From NCBI RefSeq assembly GCF_047496725.1, contig NC_132975.1:604001-668000 (forward strand): DNA of 64,000 nucleotides. Direction: 5' to 3'. The position numbers were made by a program, and so were the translations under genes. Under the pieces are notes generated by a model. That model saw nothing but the letters and a program-made list of their open reading frames with translations. It did no database searches and was not told the DNA's origin. This document shows, piece after piece, positions 59,304 to 64,000 of this stretch. Position 1 is the first letter of the stretch, and each line of letters begins with the position of its first letter. The stretch comes from Anoplolepis gracilipes (taxonomy: Eukaryota > Arthropoda > Insecta > Hymenoptera > Formicidae).

Positions 59304-59545
59304 TGTAATCATATATGTAATACTACTATATTGCTAACGGAAGTCGAGAAACTGTAGCCAAAATTACGGTGCGGACGATACTTCGTGTCTCGCTCTAGCA
59401 AGGAATATTGTGCGATGTGCGCATATGCTGAAACTGAAAGTGGGGATCAAAAGTGGGGAGAGAATTACTGTGGTATATGTGTATTTAGCATGATTGTTAG
59501 GTTATTTGTAATATCTAAATAATAATAATTCAATAATAATAAATA
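59304..59545. other. 5' flank of P-like element 2
   Basis: No gene seen. Terminal inverted repeats of the element could not be identified. Confidence 0.35.
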
Positions 59546-62500
59546 ATGTATAAAAGGTGTTATTTGTGCAACCGCAAGACGTCAAAAAATAAAAACATTT
59601 CTATACATAAGTAAGTCTCATAAATATAAGTCTCAAACACATAAGTCTTATAAATTATAAGAATTAAAATTTTCTATCATAAAATCTTAATTTTTTATGT
59701 TTTGTTACATTAGATTTCCAAAGGATATAAGTGTTCGTCAGAAATGGAAGGATGCTTGTGGGTTAACCGAAGTCGATAATGTATCTAATAATTACATTTG
59801 TTCAACTCACTTTACCTCTGAAGATGTAAAGATATCAATAGTTAATGATAATTTAAGAATAATTTTGAAAACTAACCTGGATCAGTTCCTTCTGTATCTG
59901 TCCCAAATCCACCTCAATTTCAGGTTTTATTAACAAGTGACAACAATGTCAAAAGTGCAACATCAGAAAATGTTAATGCTTGTTTTGTCATCAATGGACT
60001 GTGTATCTGTTCTTCAAGACGAAAAACATATGGAAGAAGACGAAAAACATAGTGATGTTGATTCTTCTAATGAAGCCAATCAATCTTGTAATCTAAGAAT
60101 AACTTTAAAATATAAGTCAGTTCTTCACACTTCATCTCAGTTTGAAGATGCATTAACAAGTGTCAACATTATTGAAGAAAATACTGTTATTCAAAATGAA
60201 GAACATATAGATTGTGGTAATGATGCTTCTTCCAATCAAACCAATCATGATTGTAAGGCATTTATTTATGTATTCATTTATTTATTTTATTTATTTATTT
60301 ATTATTGACAATATAGCAAATTATTTGCAATCAAGTTATCCAGAATCATATGCTTTTTTTTATTATAAACTTGTTTTACTTCTACTAGGTTCTGATGAAA
60401 ATTTTGACAGTACTCCTAAGAAACGTCGATTTCATGAACTTGATGAAAATTACAATAGTAGTTCCAAGAAACGTCGATTTTGTGAACCACGCTTTATCTC
60501 GGAAGTTACATTATCTGATTTTTCCACTCCGAGAAGAGCTGGAAGAACTTTAAAGTTTATAAAAGAAAAGGATCAAGAGAGAAAAAAGAAAATGAAACGC
60601 TTGCATGACGTCAACAAACGTTACAAGAAACGTATCGTCTCTTTAAAAGAAATGGTAAAACATTTAAATACTAAAGGATTGGTGTCCCACGATGCAGGAG
60701 ATGCATTAACGGTAACTTATATACACTGATATAATTTCCTATTTTAAATTATATTCCAATCATTTTACACACATATATTTAATACTATGCAGGCCCATAT
60801 TCCGAGTTCTAAAAATATGTTTCTAAATGTGTTTTTATACTTGTGTATTTATATACATTAAGTCGACTATTATGATTATATACATTTAATGATCATATAC
60901 ATTTAATTCACGATAAACAGCTCAAAATTACGATTATATACATTTAACAATTACATTTAATTTATAATAAACAGCTCAAAATATGGATCATAATAAATTT
61001 AGATTATACATTCTTATTATTATTAAAAAACTTATTATCATTGAAGGTACTTATTTTTATCATTGGAAAAATTTATTATAATCATTGAAAAAAATAGTTA
61101 CATATTTTTTATAAATAATACATATATGTAATGTATTAATTTTGTAGTCGTTTTTTGAATCTGTATACAGGAATACATATATGTATTCCTATAATTTGCT
61201 ACTGTATATTGTGTATATATATATATAATACATACAATAGTAAATTACAGGAATACTCTTCACAATAATTGTGGCATCTTGCCACAATTATTTGAAAATT
61301 CAAAGTCGTTAAAATTTTGTTAAATTAATCAATTTTCTTGTATTTTCCCCATATATATAGAGTATGATGTCCCAAGCAACAAATAATAAATTGGTGAAAC
61401 TATTAAAGAAACGTATAGGAAAGTATTCCGAAGAGATTCGTAGCTTTGCCTTGACGTTACACTTTTATTCTCCTAAAGCATATAATTATATAAGAAAAAC
61501 GTGGGGAAAGCAATTTCTTCCACATTCATCAACCATAAGAAAGTGGTATCAAGTGATTAATGGATCACCTGGTTTTACAAAAGAAGCATTAATAGCAATT
61601 ATTACGCGAGCTTCGCAAAAAAAAGGTCATAGTAAATCTTGTTATCGACGAAATGTCTATTAAGCAGGAAGTTATATACAATAAATATAGTGGACAGTAT
61701 TATGGTGGCATCGATTTAGGCAATTTTGAAGATGTAGAGGGAAACAAGTCATGCAAAAATGATAACCCAATAATGGCCACAAATGCACTAGTTTTCATGA
61801 CAGTTTCACAAACTGAAAGCTGGAAGATAGGGTATTTCCTTGTTCGAGGATTGAGCAGTTTTGAACGTGCAAATGTATTGAAATTAGCACTTGAAACTTT
61901 GCATTCACATAATTGCTGCGTGTATTCTATTACTTTTGATGGAGCAGCAACCAATCTTGGAATGTGCGAAATACTAGGTACAAATTTCAAATATGGAACG
62001 AGTTTTAAACCATATTTTATAAATCCGATTACAACAGAGTCTTGTTATGTGTTTTTAGATTTATGTCATATAATTAAATTAATTAGAAACGTATTAGGAG
62101 ATTGCGAAATTTTAGGGATTACAGATTTAGAAAACGACGAAAAAATTAAATGGTATTATATTCAAGAATCATATAAATTGCAGTGTAGCGAAGATCTTAG
62201 AGCGGGCAATAAATTAACGAAGAAACACATACTATAAAAATAATAAAATGAATGTTAAGTTAGCGATGCAAACTCTTAGTGAAAGCGTTAGCAAGTCTTT
62301 AATTTTCTTAAGTCAATTGCCAGATAAAGAAATTCAAGAAAAATTTTCTAAATCTATTCCTACTGCGCAATTCTGTCAAAATTTTAATGATATGGCCGAT
62401 ATGCTTAACTGTAAAAATAAATTTTCAAAACAAGAATTTAATTGCCCATTGACCGATAGCAATTATTCAAGATTGAAAGCGCATGCCGAAAACTTTGAAA

Positions 62501-63386
62501 AATAAATCATTAATTTGACTGATAGTACAGGAAAGCCTATTTTGAACACACAACGTAAAACTGGCTTTTTGGGTATGATTGTATGCTTGAGAAATATTTT
62601 TCCTCTTTTTCAAAAATTCAAATCGTTAGGCTTAACATATTTACTTACTTATAAGTTATCGCAAGACTATTTAGAAACGTTTTTTTCAGCTATTAGAAGC
62701 CGTAACGGTTTTAACAACAATCCAAACACTTTTCAATTTCAAACGTCTTACAAACGTTTGTTAATAAGACATGAACATAAGGAATTTGAAAATGGCAATT
62801 GTCTTTTTGATAATGTCGAGATTTTAAGCGTATCTTCAAGAAAGGAAAATTTTAAATGTCCGATTGGTAACTTCGATATGCTGCAAAGTACAGCAGAATT
62901 TGATCATGATTATGTCTCCACATGTTTTGCATTATCAACATTTATAGAAGAAGTTGTTTCTTATATTTCGGGGTTATATCACATAAGCTTATGGCCATCA
63001 TAGATTGCTCCATATGCAAAAAACAATTACTAGGTACAAGTATGCCACTTTTGTCAAAATTGAAAAATAGAGGTCCATTTATTTCACCATCAAAAGATGT
63101 TATTTCAATTTGCAAAATTTTAGAAAGAATAATCCGTCAGTATTCCCACACATTGTTCAGCCCAAATATTAAAACAATTTTAATTAGTAAGATATTAAAT
63201 CAAATAACCAATCCATTTGATAATAAAATTATGAACGAACATGTTTTGAGCCAAGATATATTTGATAATCATCAAAACCAATTATGTAAATATACAATTG
63301 AATTATATGTTAACACAAAATTATTTGATGAAACAAAAAAATGTCTGAAAAAGATACTTACCTTCGCGCTAAGTATACAAAGTTAA
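59546..63386 (+). pseudogene. P-element/THAP9-like transposon gene with THAP finger, decayed
   Basis: Exon 59546-59610 (ATG; CYLC) joins exon 59714 onward (RFPKDISVRQKWKDACG, YICSTHF), giving a C2CH THAP finger. The frame then slips near 59875, before a GSVPS-like box in the next frame. Acidic linker 59937-60250; exon from about 60390 with KKRRF motifs and a coiled coil (EKDQERKKKMKRLHDVNKRY). The transposase runs from 61364: FALTLHFYSPKAYNYIRKTW, DEMSIKQ (after a slip in an A run near 61620), FDGAATN, FLDLCHIIKLIRN, LLTYKLSQDYLETFFSAIR and the C-terminus LDNHQNQLCKY-like to 63386. Frameshifts near 62230, 62505 and 62970. The element would cut and paste DNA using THAP-guided binding; this copy is broken but has the full order of parts. 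Confidence 0.88.
60730..61360. other. AT-rich intron-like stretch in P-like element 2
   Basis: Contains catttaat/acatttaa repeats at 60860-61000 and a short palindrome with tacagtaaattacag words. No coding. Confidence 0.4.
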
Positions 63387-64000
63387 TTTTGTTTAATAAT
63401 CAGTAATATATTATACTATTTAATACTATTGATTATTAAACAAATTATATAATTCATAATATATAAGTATATATAAATATATAATCATAACTAATATATA
63501 ATTATATTATATTAATCATAAGTAGTACGTAATAATTATAATATATTTAAATAGGTTTATAACATTATAATATATTTTCAAATAAAAACATTGTTTAAAT
63601 CTTCATTTGATTGTAATTTACTGTAATAATTCTGATAATTCCTTTAAAATATTTACATCCTTGCTGCTAAAAAAAATGTTGACATTTCTAAAACTTTTTT
63701 CGCAAGTTTTCAAAATTCAGTCTTATAAATTTCATAATTCATAATTATTCATAATTTTGGTTTAAATTATATTATATATCGTTAATTAGAATGTGATAAG
63801 GTTGTTTTCTTCAGTTGTAATTTTTTTTGCTGTTTTATAATACTTAATAAAAAATTTTGTATCCCCTATTCATATCTCTCGAACAAGCCGCGTATAATAA
63901 ACCACGCCTCTATAGACGTCACGCATGCGTAGCACGGCAGAAATTCCTGCTATACTTGTCTCTTTTCAGCGTATCTTTTTTCTCTTTTCCTCTTATGGGT
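63387..64000. other. 3' flank, no gene seen
   Basis: AT-rich to 63860, then a GC-richer segment (ccacgcctctatagacgtca, gcatgcgtagcacgg) to the window end that may start another element or promoter. Confidence 0.35.

Overview
The window reads as nuclear DNA of an insect, most likely a hymenopteran and plausibly an ant. The host genes have short introns with GT..AG borders and encode animal proteins. The background is AT-rich, and most of the sequence is transposable elements of insect type (Penelope-like, copia, jockey/R1-like LINE, P/THAP9-like, Harbinger, Mutator-like and many TTAA- or TA-flanked MITEs). The species assignment is inference; no marker in the window fixes it.

Layout. 1-3951: 3' part of a decayed Ty1/copia element with its 3' LTR, abutting (and apparently inserted into) a Penelope-like fragment on the minus strand (3952-4645). 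4930-9655: a decayed LINE on the minus strand whose sense strand is extremely purine-rich. 10.3-10.9 kb: a transposase-derived fragment carrying a poly-Asn microsatellite. 10980-23122: a 12-kb block bracketed by two matching TTAA-type ends. It holds a (CT)n array, a second Penelope-like element, a 2.15-kb palindrome with tRNA-like sequence in both arms, a 127-bp tandem repeat, and a Mutator-like transposase remnant followed by an intact YqaJ-nuclease/Ulp1-protease reading frame. 23.1-29.7 kb: a TTAA-flanked piggyBac-type element, an unrecognised broken gene and a 48-bp minisatellite. 29.7-37.2 kb: a third Penelope-like element, a P/THAP9-like transposase remnant interrupted by a MITE, and a minus-strand THAP-domain gene remnant. 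37-42 kb: MITEs and a LINE 3' end, finishing in three TTAA-bounded elements laid end to end.

The right part (42.8-58.7 kb) holds the host genes. They are TCF25 (minus, seven exons, about 593 aa), an intact three-exon HARBI1-type transposase (plus), a kinesin-8 gene of the KIF18A/Klp67A type (plus, with a small extra last exon 1.7 kb downstream), a small secreted or membrane protein with no recognised family (minus), and mitochondrial ribosomal protein mRpS35 (minus, about 335 aa). A second P/THAP9-like element with a THAP zinc finger (59.5-63.4 kb) closes the window.

The host genes share no pathway: TCF25 acts in ribosome quality control, KIF18A in mitotic chromosome alignment and mRpS35 in mitochondrial translation. 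The most unusual content is the Mutator/YqaJ/Ulp1 unit with its neighbouring palindrome and tandem repeat, the hammerhead-like motifs in Penelope 3' regions, and the chains of TTAA-bounded elements.
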